A stretch of 7,560 bases of DNA, from assembly GCA_964520985.1 (NCBI GenBank), contig CAZFPB010000040.1, positions 1 through 7,560 of the forward strand, given 5' to 3'. Positions 1 through 5,705 of the stretch are shown piece by piece. The DNA comes from CAYSGL01 sp964520985. GTDB taxonomy: Bacteria > Pseudomonadota > Alphaproteobacteria > Micavibrionales > Micavibrionaceae. The translations under genes and the position numbers were made by a program. The notes below the pieces were generated by a model. It had not been told where the DNA came from. It was given only the letters and a program-made list of their open reading frames with translations, and did not search any database. Position 1 is the stretch's first letter. Every line of letters starts with the position of its first letter.

Positions 1-585
1 CTCGTCGCCACCTTCGGCGGGCCGATCGACCTGCTCGATATCGACCCCACCCGCATCACCCCGCAGGCCATCGCCCAGGCGCTGGCACGCATCAACCGCT
101 GGGGCGGCAACACCGAGCTGCCGATATCAGTGGCGCAGCACTCGGTGCTGGTGTTCGAGATCTACAAGAAGCTCAACCCCGGCCTTGCCGCAAACGCCAT
201 CTTCGCCCTGCTGCACGATGGGCACCAATACCTGATCAGCGACGTGCTCACCCCCACCGTCAAGGTGCTGGAGCACGCCATGCCCGGCGTCGCCAGGCAC
301 GTCGAGAACCTGAAGCACCAGGTCGACATGGCCATCCGCAGCGCGCTGATGCTGCCCAACCCCACGATGGAGATCTATGCCGCCATCGCCGAAGCCGACC
401 GCCTCGCCGCGGCGATCGAGTGGCTCAGCTTCGTGCCCGAGAGCAACGGCGCCTGCCCCTACGGCGCCCCACCCCGCGGCCTGCCCACCCGCATCAAGGC
501 CCGCGCCTGGCCCGACGCCGAGGAAGCCTTCCTCAGCACCCTGACGCGGGAACTGACCATGCGCAGCTGGGAAAGGGCAGCGTGA
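1..585 (+). CDS. HD-domain phosphohydrolase (5' end outside window)
   Basis: The reading frame is open from the first base, so the N-terminus lies upstream; judging from related phage proteins probably only some 5-20 residues are missing. 194 residues are visible. The metal-binding HD pattern is complete: H47 in SVAQHSV, H72-D73 in LLHDGH, and D133 in EADRL, with residue numbers counted from window base 1. The preceding segment (DIDPTRITPQAIAQALARIN, then RWGG) matches the lead-in of YfbR-like HD proteins common in alphaproteobacterial phages and prophages. Such enzymes are metal-dependent phosphohydrolases, often acting on (deoxy)nucleotides in the cytoplasm; the substrate here cannot be read from the sequence. 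A nucleotide-pool role during phage replication is an inference. The stop overlaps the next start (TGATG), so translation is probably coupled. Confidence 0.85.
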   Translation, partial: LVATFGGPIDLLDIDPTRITPQAIAQALARINRWGGNTELPISVAQHSVLVFEIYKKLNPGLAANAIFALLHDGHQYLISDVLTPTVKVLEHAMPGVARHVENLKHQVDMAIRSALMLPNPTMEIYAAIAEADRLAAAIEWLSFVPESNGACPYGAPPRGLPTRIKARAWPDAEEAFLSTLTRELTMRSWERAA

Positions 586-812
586 TGAAGGGCCTCGGAG
601 TTATCGCCACCATGCTCTCACTATTGGGCCCGGCCCTCTCCCAGGGCATCGAGGCCGAGCGACGCATCGATATACGCCCCAGAAACGCCGCTCGCCGCGA
701 GGAACCGGTAACGCACATCGAGCGCCCAAGGTCCCCGCGCAAGCGCTGGAACGGCAAACCCAACACCGGAAACCTGCTCGCCAAGGCGCGCAGCGCGAAG
801 GCGAGGATGTGA
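585..812 (+). CDS. Small exported or membrane-anchored basic protein
   Basis: This is a 75-residue product I do not recognise. It begins with a signal-peptide-like segment, MKGLGVIATMLSLLGPALSQ (positive n-region, hydrophobic core, small residues near a possible cleavage site at about residue 19-20). The remainder is rich in Arg and Lys with few hydrophobic residues and looks disordered. The ATG shares its A with the TGA of the HD gene, and an AAGGG-like ribosome site lies around 572-577. The longer frame running into the HD gene is not needed. It is probably a small phage accessory protein acting at or beyond the inner membrane. A non-exported basic protein with a chance hydrophobic N-terminus is the alternative. 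Confidence 0.6.
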   Translation: MKGLGVIATMLSLLGPALSQGIEAERRIDIRPRNAARREEPVTHIERPRSPRKRWNGKPNTGNLLAKARSAKARM

Positions 813-1168
813 TGGCCCACACGGTAGTCAACGATCTGTTCGACGACGCCCCAAAGAAGCGCGTGCTGAAGGGTGACAAGCGCAAGCCCGAGCCGGGCAC
901 CCACATCATCGAGTTCCCCGGCGGCGCGATCGAGCTCGCCCGCCTCGATAATGGGGATTACTGGGCGCACATCACGATCAACCGCGGCCAGGCGCTCGCG
1001 GGCATGCGGGGCACCAATCGGGCGCTGGGCGAAGTCGTGTCCAGCCGCATCGACTGGGATGGTCGCACCCTCGAGGGCATCCCCTCTCTTCCCGATGGCG
1101 CGAACCTCACCCAGCTGGCCGTCCTGATCCGGCCGGACTTTGCGGAAACCCAAGGGCAACAGCCATGA
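812..1168 (+). CDS. Hypothetical phage protein, 118 aa
   Basis: The function is not recognised. The product has a charged N-terminus (KKRVLKGDKRKPEPG) followed by a compact, probably mixed alpha/beta region beginning HIIEFPGGAIELARLDNGDYW and ending with a hydrophobic LTQLAVLI segment. It resembles small conserved proteins of unknown function in alphaproteobacterial prophages, by memory only. The ATG at 812 is chosen because GAGG at 803-806 is well placed. A GTG one codon earlier (809) would add one residue. The start overlaps the previous stop (TGATG) and the end overlaps the next gene by four bases (ATGA). There are no cysteines, signal peptide or membrane segment. Confidence 0.75.
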   Translation: MAHTVVNDLFDDAPKKRVLKGDKRKPEPGTHIIEFPGGAIELARLDNGDYWAHITINRGQALAGMRGTNRALGEVVSSRIDWDGRTLEGIPSLPDGANLTQLAVLIRPDFAETQGQQP

Positions 1169-1551
1169 TCGTCAACCAGAAGTTCGCCGAGCACACCACC
1201 TCGGTCGCCTTTCACCTGTCGCTCAGCCGCAGCCAGATCATGACCCTGTGCCAGATCCGGGCGTTTCAGCAGATGCGTGACAAGGGCGATCCGTTCGACG
1301 TGTTCGCCTTCTTTTCCTTCTACGGAGCGCAGACGCGCCGGGCGCTCGGCATCCACGCCGACACCTACATCGCCAGCCTGCGGGCGCTGGAGGCGCGCGG
1401 GCTGGTCGAGGATGGCCCCAAGGTGAAGCTTGCCGGCTTCAGCGAGAGCGAATGGCCGGCGCTCACCGAGGCGGGCGAGACGGTGTTCAGGCTGCTGGAG
1501 ATCGCCGGTCTCATCGCCCGCCTCGAAGCCGCCCAGCAGCAGGTGGCGTGA
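1165..1551 (+). CDS. Winged-helix-like putative DNA-binding protein
   Basis: The 128-residue product has the layout of a MarR-like winged helix. Helical segments cover residues 20-60. A recognition-helix-like stretch follows at 58-82 (RRALGIHADTYIASLRALEA, then RGLVE). A wing-like turn (85-100) leads into WPALTEAGETVF, a signature often seen at the end of MarR/PadR-type wings, and a C-terminal helix. It is probably a small regulator or DNA-binding accessory factor. The target is unknown, and a non-DNA-binding winged helix is possible. The ATG overlaps the previous stop (ATGA), with AAGGG at 1152-1156 eight bases upstream supporting this start. Confidence 0.75.
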   Translation: MIVNQKFAEHTTSVAFHLSLSRSQIMTLCQIRAFQQMRDKGDPFDVFAFFSFYGAQTRRALGIHADTYIASLRALEARGLVEDGPKVKLAGFSESEWPALTEAGETVFRLLEIAGLIARLEAAQQQVA

Positions 1552-1552
1552 G

Positions 1553-2074
1553 ATGGCACCAGCAGTGCCGGACACCCAGCCCCGCAGCGATCTCGATATC
1601 GCCCGCTCGGAAGCTGCGTTCTACGCCAAGACGCTGCTGCGCCTGCGCGACGCGCTGATGCAGGTGCAGGATCATATCGAGGACGAGGGCGACCGCGTCT
1701 ATTTCGGCTCCAGCAACGATGCCGACGCACTGCGCGAGATCGCTCGGAAGATCGACGGCATCGGGTGGGACCGCATCATGGAGTCCTCGCAGCCCCCGGT
1801 GGATCTCTACGACATCATCGCAAAGCTGCGCACCCGCATCGGCGCTGCCGAAGGCGCTCTGAAAGCCCTGGTCGACGCCGACGCGCTGGCCGGCATCCGC
1901 CCGCTGGTCGCCGGATGGAACGGAGACAACAGCCCTGTGGGTCCGTTCCCTCGCCACCCGCCCGAGCTCGGCGTCAAACTGCCGACAAACTGCGGCGCCG
2001 TCTATGCGCTCGACGAAGCCCTGCAGGCCGCCCGTGCCATTGTCGAGGTGACCGACCTCGAGAGGACAGCATGA
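1553..2074 (+). CDS. Hypothetical phage protein, 173 aa
   Basis: The function is not recognised. The N-terminal 110 residues look strongly helical, with a charged central motif (DHIEDEGDRVYFGSSNDADA) of a kind I associate with conserved unknown proteins of phage early regions. A second helical block (85-115) follows, then a Pro/Gly-rich linker (118-145) and a final helix. The start at 1553 is one base after the previous stop, with only a weak Shine-Dalgarno (AGG near 1541), so it probably depends on coupling. The end overlaps the next gene (ATGA). Codon use matches its neighbours and the frame is uninterrupted. There is no signal peptide or metal site. Confidence 0.75.
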   Translation: MAPAVPDTQPRSDLDIARSEAAFYAKTLLRLRDALMQVQDHIEDEGDRVYFGSSNDADALREIARKIDGIGWDRIMESSQPPVDLYDIIAKLRTRIGAAEGALKALVDADALAGIRPLVAGWNGDNSPVGPFPRHPPELGVKLPTNCGAVYALDEALQAARAIVEVTDLERTA

Positions 2075-2814
2075 ACACCATCGACAATTCGCGCGCGGTC
2101 GTCAGCCAGGTCCGCGAGGCGCTCAATCGCTTCGATGCCGCCCTGGCCGCCCGCCAGCATGGCGATGTTGCCGCGCACCGCTTTGTCGATGAAGCGCGCA
2201 CCGCTCTCGCCCTCGACATCGGCGGCCTCACCGAGGCCGACGCGGATGCGGCCGTTCGCGACCTCATCACCTGGCTGCACAAGCGCGGCGAACCCGACAG
2301 CGGCATCCGCTACGCCAGCAATGACAGCTTCACCGGCCGGGCGAGAGTCGAGCTCCACGGCACCGACGCCAGCTTCGTCGCCGACCATTTCCACGGCGAG
2401 GGCGCCCGCCAGCTGGCCGCCGTGCTGGCCGCCACTCTCGCATCGAACTCTCCGGGAATTCCGAATGGTTGGACGGTGGTGCCGAGCGACGTTACGGCGG
2501 AATGGGCCGAGCGCTTCGACGCGGATCGCGGCGGGGTCGGCAGCCACCAGAACGGGTGCCGTTGCGGAGAGTGCTGTATCAAGGCCGCACTTGCTGCCGC
2601 ACCCGCGGCGCCGGCCCATGCCCCGCCGATCAAGCTGGACGTCGCCGGCTCGGCACTCTTCGTCGCCAAAGTCCAAGCAGCCGCCCTCCTGGCGATCGCA
2701 GTCCCGCTGATCGAAGAATTGTCGAAGCGGCCGCAAACCCATTGGGGCGAGATTATCCATGCCTTGCGCAAGCAGGCGCACACCCTCTCCCCCGAGGTGC
2801 ACAATGGCCAGTGA
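2071..2814 (+). CDS. Hypothetical phage protein with CxCxxCC cluster, 247 aa
   Basis: I do not recognise this protein. Residues 1-75 are helical and acidic. Residues 76-125 contain SNDSFTGRARVELHG followed by a helix. Around 163-169 is a tight cysteine cluster (C163, C165, C168, C169, in NGCRCGECC) that could bind zinc or form disulfides. An Ala/Pro linker (175-187) leads to a C-terminal region of two amphipathic helices, the first hydrophobic (ALFVAKVQAAALLAIAVPLI) but interrupted by Lys and Gln and so unlikely to span a membrane. AGAGGA at 2061-2066 lies just upstream of this ATG, which overlaps the previous stop. Two or three modules seem joined, perhaps by recombination between phages. 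No function is proposed. Confidence 0.75.
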   Translation: MNTIDNSRAVVSQVREALNRFDAALAARQHGDVAAHRFVDEARTALALDIGGLTEADADAAVRDLITWLHKRGEPDSGIRYASNDSFTGRARVELHGTDASFVADHFHGEGARQLAAVLAATLASNSPGIPNGWTVVPSDVTAEWAERFDADRGGVGSHQNGCRCGECCIKAALAAAPAAPAHAPPIKLDVAGSALFVAKVQAAALLAIAVPLIEELSKRPQTHWGEIIHALRKQAHTLSPEVHNGQ

Positions 2815-3121
2815 CCGCGAACGACGCGACCGCGTCAGCGCGCTGCGCCTCGAGGCCGGCCGGCGCATGCAATTCTTCCAGCTCGGCGGCAGCTCCGCCG
2901 ACCCCAACTCGCTGATCAATGCCGATGGCCTGAGGTGGCGCACGCTCGATCGCTACGGGCTCGATGACCATCCCAACCTGGCAGAGATAGCCCGCGACCT
3001 CGGGCTGAACGACGAGTTCACCCGGCTGATCCTCATCGGCAAGCGCGAACCATCGAAAGCCTTCCTCGACGCCATCGGCTACGAGCGCGTCATGGTCTAT
3101 CGGCGGCGGGTGGACAGATGA
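2804..3121 (+). CDS. Small protein with degenerate HTH, phage type
   Basis: 105 residues. The C-terminal half has a helix-turn-helix-like pattern: LAEIARDLGLNDEFTRLILI, then GKREPSKAFLDAIGYERVMV and YRRR. The ending (G-K-R-EPSKAFLDAIGYERV) resembles the end of Xre/Cro-like phage HTH proteins, where a helix followed by G-x-R-x-PS closes the domain. The first 55 residues are charged and polar with no recognised domain. A role in transcription or replication control is inferred. The start is set by GAGG at 2794-2797, six bases upstream of this ATG; it overlaps the previous gene by 11 bp. An in-frame ATG at 2759 would add 15 residues deep inside that gene and is less likely. Confidence 0.7.
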   Translation: MASDRERRDRVSALRLEAGRRMQFFQLGGSSADPNSLINADGLRWRTLDRYGLDDHPNLAEIARDLGLNDEFTRLILIGKREPSKAFLDAIGYERVMVYRRRVDR

Positions 3122-3309
3122 GCATCGTCCGCGAAAACCTGATGACGCGCCCGGGTTACGCACCCTACTGCGGCGATGCGAAGTGTCGGTTCCAAATGCC
3201 GCGCACCCGCTTTGACGGCGAGCAGTTCAAGTGCATCTGCGGATGGAAGTCGGAGCTCCCACCAGACTTCATCGCGGCCTACAAGGCGAAATGGGGCCTC
3301 GGCGGATGA
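3118..3309 (+). CDS. Zinc-ribbon-like small protein, 63 aa
   Basis: A 63-residue product with four cysteines arranged C18-x4-C23 ... C39-x-C41, the last followed by GW. The spacing suggests a small zinc ribbon or treble-clef-like fold, although CxC rather than CxxC in the second half is atypical. The remainder (PPDFIAAYKAKWG) is a single helix. Such proteins in phage early operons are often nucleic-acid or protein adaptors, but no specific role can be assigned. Both ends overlap the neighbouring genes by four bases (ATGA), consistent with coupled translation. The Shine-Dalgarno (GGTGGA around 3109-3114) is weak. Confidence 0.7.
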   Translation: MSIVRENLMTRPGYAPYCGDAKCRFQMPRTRFDGEQFKCICGWKSELPPDFIAAYKAKWGLGG

Positions 3310-3533
3310 GCGCCTATTTCAAACAGCTGCGGCTCGACTGGATCGACGAGACGCTGCACATCTTTGGCTTCATCAACCGCGAGCACCTGGTGCGCAAGTT
3401 CGGCGTTTCTGTGCCGCAGGCCAGCCTCGACATGCAGGAGGCCCGCTGTCGCAACGCGCTCATCACCTACAACCCCAGCCTGAAGCGCTACGAGATCCAC
3501 GGCGTCGACCCGGTCGGGGAGTCGCCCAGGTGA
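3306..3533 (+). CDS. Stand-alone winged-helix domain (WYL-associated type)
   Basis: 75 residues forming almost only a winged helix. RLDWIDETLHIFGFINREHL is followed by VRKFGVSVPQASLDMQEAR and a wing ending ITYNPSLKRYEIH. In the families I know, the pattern INR-x-DL-x3-F-x-(I/V)S-x2-QAS-x-D followed by a Y(D/N)-x-S-x-K-x-Y wing is the N-terminal DNA-binding domain of WYL-domain regulators. Here no WYL domain follows, so this is a minimal or decayed version. It is probably a small repressor or DNA-architectural protein. It lies immediately before the excisionase-like gene and overlaps it by four bases (GTGA), suggesting a part in the lysogeny/integration module. Confidence 0.75.
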   Translation: MSAYFKQLRLDWIDETLHIFGFINREHLVRKFGVSVPQASLDMQEARCRNALITYNPSLKRYEIHGVDPVGESPR

Positions 3534-3769
3534 CCCGCCCCGCCGTCATCCCCGCAGGCTCGTGGCCGCGGCGCATGCCGGCGCCATACGCCGCCGGCTA
3601 TTGCGGAGAACCCTCGGCTGAGGCCTTCCTAAGCCGCGTCGGTTCGGAATACCCTCAGCCCGTGGTCAACGATGGCAGGCGGAAGCTGTGGCTGAGGGAC
3701 GATCTGGATCGGGCGATCGGCGTGCCATCGGCGGGGCTGGACGTCGCGGACGCGGCCGAGGTCATGTGA
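3530..3769 (+). CDS. Excisionase-like small DNA-binding protein
   Basis: 79 residues with a GTG start. Residues 18-64 (APYAAGYCGEPSAEAFLSRV, then a PQPVVNDGRRKLWLRDDLDR ending) follow the AlpA/MerR-like excisionase layout: a helix-turn-helix in which the first helices choose the partner, followed by a basic loop and W-x-R-x-DLD closing helix. Recombination directionality factors of this type sit beside tyrosine integrases and bias them towards excision by bending DNA at att. Its position immediately upstream of the integrase supports this. GGGGAG at 3516-3521, eight bases before the GTG, fixes the start. A few N-terminal residues and the C-terminal 15 look disordered. A small transcription activator is the alternative. 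Confidence 0.65.
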   Translation: MTRPAVIPAGSWPRRMPAPYAAGYCGEPSAEAFLSRVGSEYPQPVVNDGRRKLWLRDDLDRAIGVPSAGLDVADAAEVM

Positions 3770-3771
3770 CC

Positions 3772-5073
3772 ATGACGCTGGAGCTGCCGCGCTTCGTCAT
3801 CGCCCAGAAGATCAAGAGCGGCACCGGCTTCTACTGGAACCCGCCGACCTATTGGCGCAAGCAGGCCAAGGCGCTCGATCGCGCCTTCCCGTTCGACAGC
3901 CAGCCGCTGGGCATCGACCTGTCACAGGAGGAGCTGGCGCAGCGCGCCGCGCCACACAACGCCCGCTTCGATGAGTGGCGCGACGGCGGCGGCACTTTCG
4001 GCCACGGCAAGCCGCCGGCGGTGCGCCGCTACTTCGGGCCCGGCACGGTCGGCTGGCTGCTGTACACCTATCTCGAGTCGGAGATGTTCAAGCGCCGCGT
4101 CGGCGTGCGCTCCCGGCCGGATTACAAACGCACCTTCGACCTGGTGGTTGACTACGTCACCAAGGATGGCGGCCGGTTCGGCGAGCTCACCGTGCAAAGC
4201 GTCACTCTCGCCGCGGCCGAGAAAATGTACGCATGGCTGATCGCCGAGGAGATCGACGAGGAGCGCACCGCCGACGCTCAGGCGCTCGACCCACGGGCGG
4301 AGCCGATCAAGAAGGGCCTCTATCGCAAGGGCGAGAAGGCCATGATGTACCTCAAGACCGCCTGGCGCATCATGCAGCCCCACTATCCGCGCGAGTTCCG
4401 CAAGGATGTGCCGAACCCGTGGGACGGCGTGCAGCTCGTCACCTATGAGCGCCAGGTCAAGGTCGCCCACGGTCGCGACGATGTCTATGCCTTCGCATGG
4501 AAGGCTATCGAGCTGGGCATGCCCGAAGCCGGCGCCGCCGCGGTGATCTGCTTTGAGTGGCTGCAGCGCCCCGAGAACGTCGTCGGCGGCTACACCCGCT
4601 GGACCGGCTATGTCCCCGGCAAGACCATCCGCGTCGAGCACCACAAGACCCGCAAATCCGTCCAGCACCCGCTCGCCGACGCCGACGGCACCCCGTTCTA
4701 CGAGGATGCCGAGGCGGTGCTGGCCAGGCTCCCCAAGCGAGGAGTGCCGATGGTGCTGCGCCCCGAGGGCACGCTCTACGAGCAGACCCGCTTCGCGCAC
4801 CGGGTGCGCCAGATCGCCGACGCCGCCGGCCTCCCCAAAACCTTCAGCCTCGATGCCTGCCGGCACGGCGGCATGACCGAGCTCGAGGAGGCCGAGCTGA
4901 CGGACGGCCAGGGCCGCGCCCTGAGCGCCCACACCTCCCGCGCCTATTCCGGCTACGCCAAGCGCACCGAGGCGCGCATGCTCGCCGCCACCCGCCGCCG
5001 CCACGCCTACCGCGTTGCTGCTGTCGGCATCGACGACACCGAGGTCAACGATGACAAGAAGGCGGTGCCATGA
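3772..5073 (+). CDS. int: Tyrosine recombinase / phage integrase
   Basis: 433 residues, usual length for a phage integrase with N-terminal, core-binding (about 90-245) and catalytic (about 250-405) domains. Catalytic residues are R266 (LQRPENVV), K292 (HHKTRKS), R364 (DACRHGG), H387 (LSAHTS) and nucleophile Y395 (YSGYAKR). Spacing from R364 to Y395 is 31 residues, as in lambda Int. The first position of the HxxR box is Asp (D361), not His. It joins element and host attachment sites; the tRNA-Cys fragment at 5528-5568 is the likely site. The N-terminal 60 residues (including SGTGFYWNPPTYWRKQA) could contact arm-type sites. The start is uncertain: GTG at 3766 would overlap the previous stop like other junctions in this operon, adding two residues. 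The stop overlaps the next ATG. Confidence 0.93.
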   Translation: MTLELPRFVIAQKIKSGTGFYWNPPTYWRKQAKALDRAFPFDSQPLGIDLSQEELAQRAAPHNARFDEWRDGGGTFGHGKPPAVRRYFGPGTVGWLLYTYLESEMFKRRVGVRSRPDYKRTFDLVVDYVTKDGGRFGELTVQSVTLAAAEKMYAWLIAEEIDEERTADAQALDPRAEPIKKGLYRKGEKAMMYLKTAWRIMQPHYPREFRKDVPNPWDGVQLVTYERQVKVAHGRDDVYAFAWKAIELGMPEAGAAAVICFEWLQRPENVVGGYTRWTGYVPGKTIRVEHHKTRKSVQHPLADADGTPFYEDAEAVLARLPKRGVPMVLRPEGTLYEQTRFAHRVRQIADAAGLPKTFSLDACRHGGMTELEEAELTDGQGRALSAHTSRAYSGYAKRTEARMLAATRRRHAYRVAAVGIDDTEVNDDKKAVP

Positions 5074-5264
5074 CCGACGAGGACCGGAAGTTGACCGACC
5101 TCATTGCCCGTGCCCGTGCGGTCGCGCAGCCCCACGGCTCGATGCATGCCTGGTGGGATACCATCTTTGATGCCGAGGCCTTGATGGCCGGACAGCGGCA
5201 GACCCTGATCCGGACTAAGCCGGCGATGATTGAAAAGCTATCAAGGCTCCTGGCGAAGCGATGA
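5070..5264 (+). CDS. Hypothetical protein, 64 aa
   Basis: A small, probably all-helical product of unknown function, with no cysteine, signal or membrane segment. The start overlaps the integrase stop (ATGA), with GAAGG at 5058-5062 seven bases upstream. The end overlaps the next gene (ATGA), which makes this a plausible member of the operon despite its size. The sequence MHAWWDTIFDAEAL in the middle is the most distinctive part. It could be an integration accessory factor by position only. Confidence 0.6.
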   Translation: MTDEDRKLTDLIARARAVAQPHGSMHAWWDTIFDAEALMAGQRQTLIRTKPAMIEKLSRLLAKR

Positions 5265-5482
5265 GCACCACCGATCGCGTAGTCGTGCAGCAGTTGCGGC
5301 AGGCCTTCGCGACCTTCAAGACTGGTTGCTCCAACACCCAGATCAACCACCAGCCACCCGAAGCCTGCGAAGAGTGTACGGCAGCATTCCTCGCAGCAGT
5401 GAGGCGCATCGTCGGCTGCGGTGCGGAGGCCGAAAGTCATTCTGAAATCAGCGGAGGAAAGCCCGCTTCCGGGGGAGATTGA
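5261..5482 (+). CDS. Hypothetical cysteine-containing protein, 73 aa
   Basis: The last gene of the operon. It is a 73-residue unknown with cysteines at C23, C36, C39 and C53 (CEEC in the middle), which might form a small zinc-binding helical hairpin. The C-terminal 15 residues (SEISGGKPASGGD) are low-complexity and probably disordered. The coding end (5437-5482) overlaps a TCATTCTGAAAT repeat shared with the attachment region, so the tail may exist because regulatory DNA runs into the gene. The start overlaps the previous stop (ATGA); the Shine-Dalgarno is weak, so translation is probably coupled. Function unknown. Confidence 0.55.
   Translation: MSTTDRVVVQQLRQAFATFKTGCSNTQINHQPPEACEECTAAFLAAVRRIVGCGAEAESHSEISGGKPASGGD
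5437..5448 (+). repeat. Direct repeat copy 1, candidate integrase arm site
   Basis: The sequence TCATTCTGAAAT lies inside the end of the last operon gene, on the integrase side of the tRNA fragment. An identical 12-bp copy lies at 5657-5668 and a shorter relative (CATTCTGAA) at 5625-5633, all in the same orientation. The word TTCTGAA and its complement were not found elsewhere in the window by eye. Arm-type binding is an inference. Confidence 0.55.
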
Positions 5483-5527
5483 TGGGCGCCTTTTCGAGTA
5501 TGGCCCTTGATTCTCCACGCAGATTTT

Positions 5528-5568
5528 CGGATTTGCAATCCGCTGCGTAACCACTCCGCCATGTGGCC
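5528..5568 (-). pseudogene. 5' half of tRNA-Cys(GCA), candidate att core
   Basis: Read on the - strand, 41 nt match the 5' half of a bacterial tRNA-Cys: acceptor strand GGCCACA, D-stem GCG/CGC with GAGTGGTTA loop, and an anticodon arm with loop TTGCAAA (anticodon GCA at its centre). The match stops after CCG of the anticodon stem. What follows (GAAAATCTGCGTGGAG...) has no T-arm consensus and no strand complementary to the full acceptor, so the gene is incomplete and cannot give a mature tRNA. The symmetric anticodon arm is a classic crossover site for tyrosine integrases, and an integrase gene lies 455 bp away. It is most likely an att core: either attP identity block or one end of an integrated element. 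Confidence 0.85.
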
Positions 5569-5580
5569 TCACCGGGCGGG

Positions 5581-5609
5581 TTGATAAGCGAGAACAAGGC
5601 GTTACGCAA
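5581..5609 (-). promoter_or_regulatory. Putative sigma-70-type promoter of the tRNA-Cys segment
   Basis: On the - strand, TTGCGT (plus 5604-5609) and TATCAA (plus 5581-5586) are separated by 17 bp. The tRNA 5' end follows 12 bp after the -10 box, leaving a leader of about five bases. A GC-rich stretch (CCCGCCCGG) lies between -10 and start, as is common for stringently controlled stable-RNA promoters. The boxes are read by eye. Confidence 0.5.
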
Positions 5610-5624
5610 GGGACCGGTACACCC

Positions 5625-5633
5625 CATTCTGAA
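5625..5633 (+). repeat. Short copy of the TTCTGAA repeat
   Basis: CATTCTGAA in the same orientation as the 12-bp copies at 5437 and 5657, on the far side of the tRNA fragment from the integrase. It is followed by GCAAATCC, so the match is limited to nine bases. Confidence 0.45.
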
Positions 5634-5648
5634 GCAAATCCGCTAACC

Positions 5649-5666
5649 TTCAGAACTCATTCTGAA
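5649..5666. repeat. Perfect 7-bp inverted repeat TTCAGAA-ctca-TTCTGAA
   Basis: Two 7-bp arms separated by four bases form a perfect dyad. The right arm is part of the second TCATTCTGAAAT copy, so one repeat unit occurs here head-to-head. It could be a paired arm-type site for integrase or excisionase, or an operator. It is not followed by a T-run, so not a terminator. Confidence 0.55.
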
Positions 5667-5668
5667 AT
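5657..5668 (+). repeat. Direct repeat copy 2, candidate integrase arm site
   Basis: TCATTCTGAAAT, identical over 12 bp to 5437-5448 and 220 bp from it. The tRNA-Cys fragment lies between them. With one mismatch on each side the similarity extends to about 16 bp. Confidence 0.55.
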
Positions 5669-5705
5669 AAGTCCACCAAACGTTCCGCGAGGCCCATCCA
5701 CCCGA

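Noticed and set aside
3922..5004. 360-codon - strand frame opposite the integrase
   Set aside because: The + strand encodes a clear tyrosine recombinase with its catalytic residues; the antisense frame is a result of high GC content.
5462..5500. Terminator after the last operon gene (CCCG-cttc-CGGG)
   Set aside because: The stem is only four pairs and the nearest T-run (TTTT) is about 20 bases later.
5500..5568. Complete but divergent tRNA on the - strand
   Set aside because: Only the outermost GGCC could pair with a downstream GGCC; there is no T-arm consensus or five-pair T stem, so the 3' half is really absent.
5528..5568. Group I intron in the tRNA anticodon arm
   Set aside because: The break is beyond the anticodon loop and no intron core or resuming 3' half is seen nearby; integrase and repeats give a simpler explanation.
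5045..5572. Long - strand frame opposite the last operon genes
   Set aside because: It crosses the tRNA fragment, lies antisense to genes with overlapping starts and ribosome sites, and its product has no recognisable domain.
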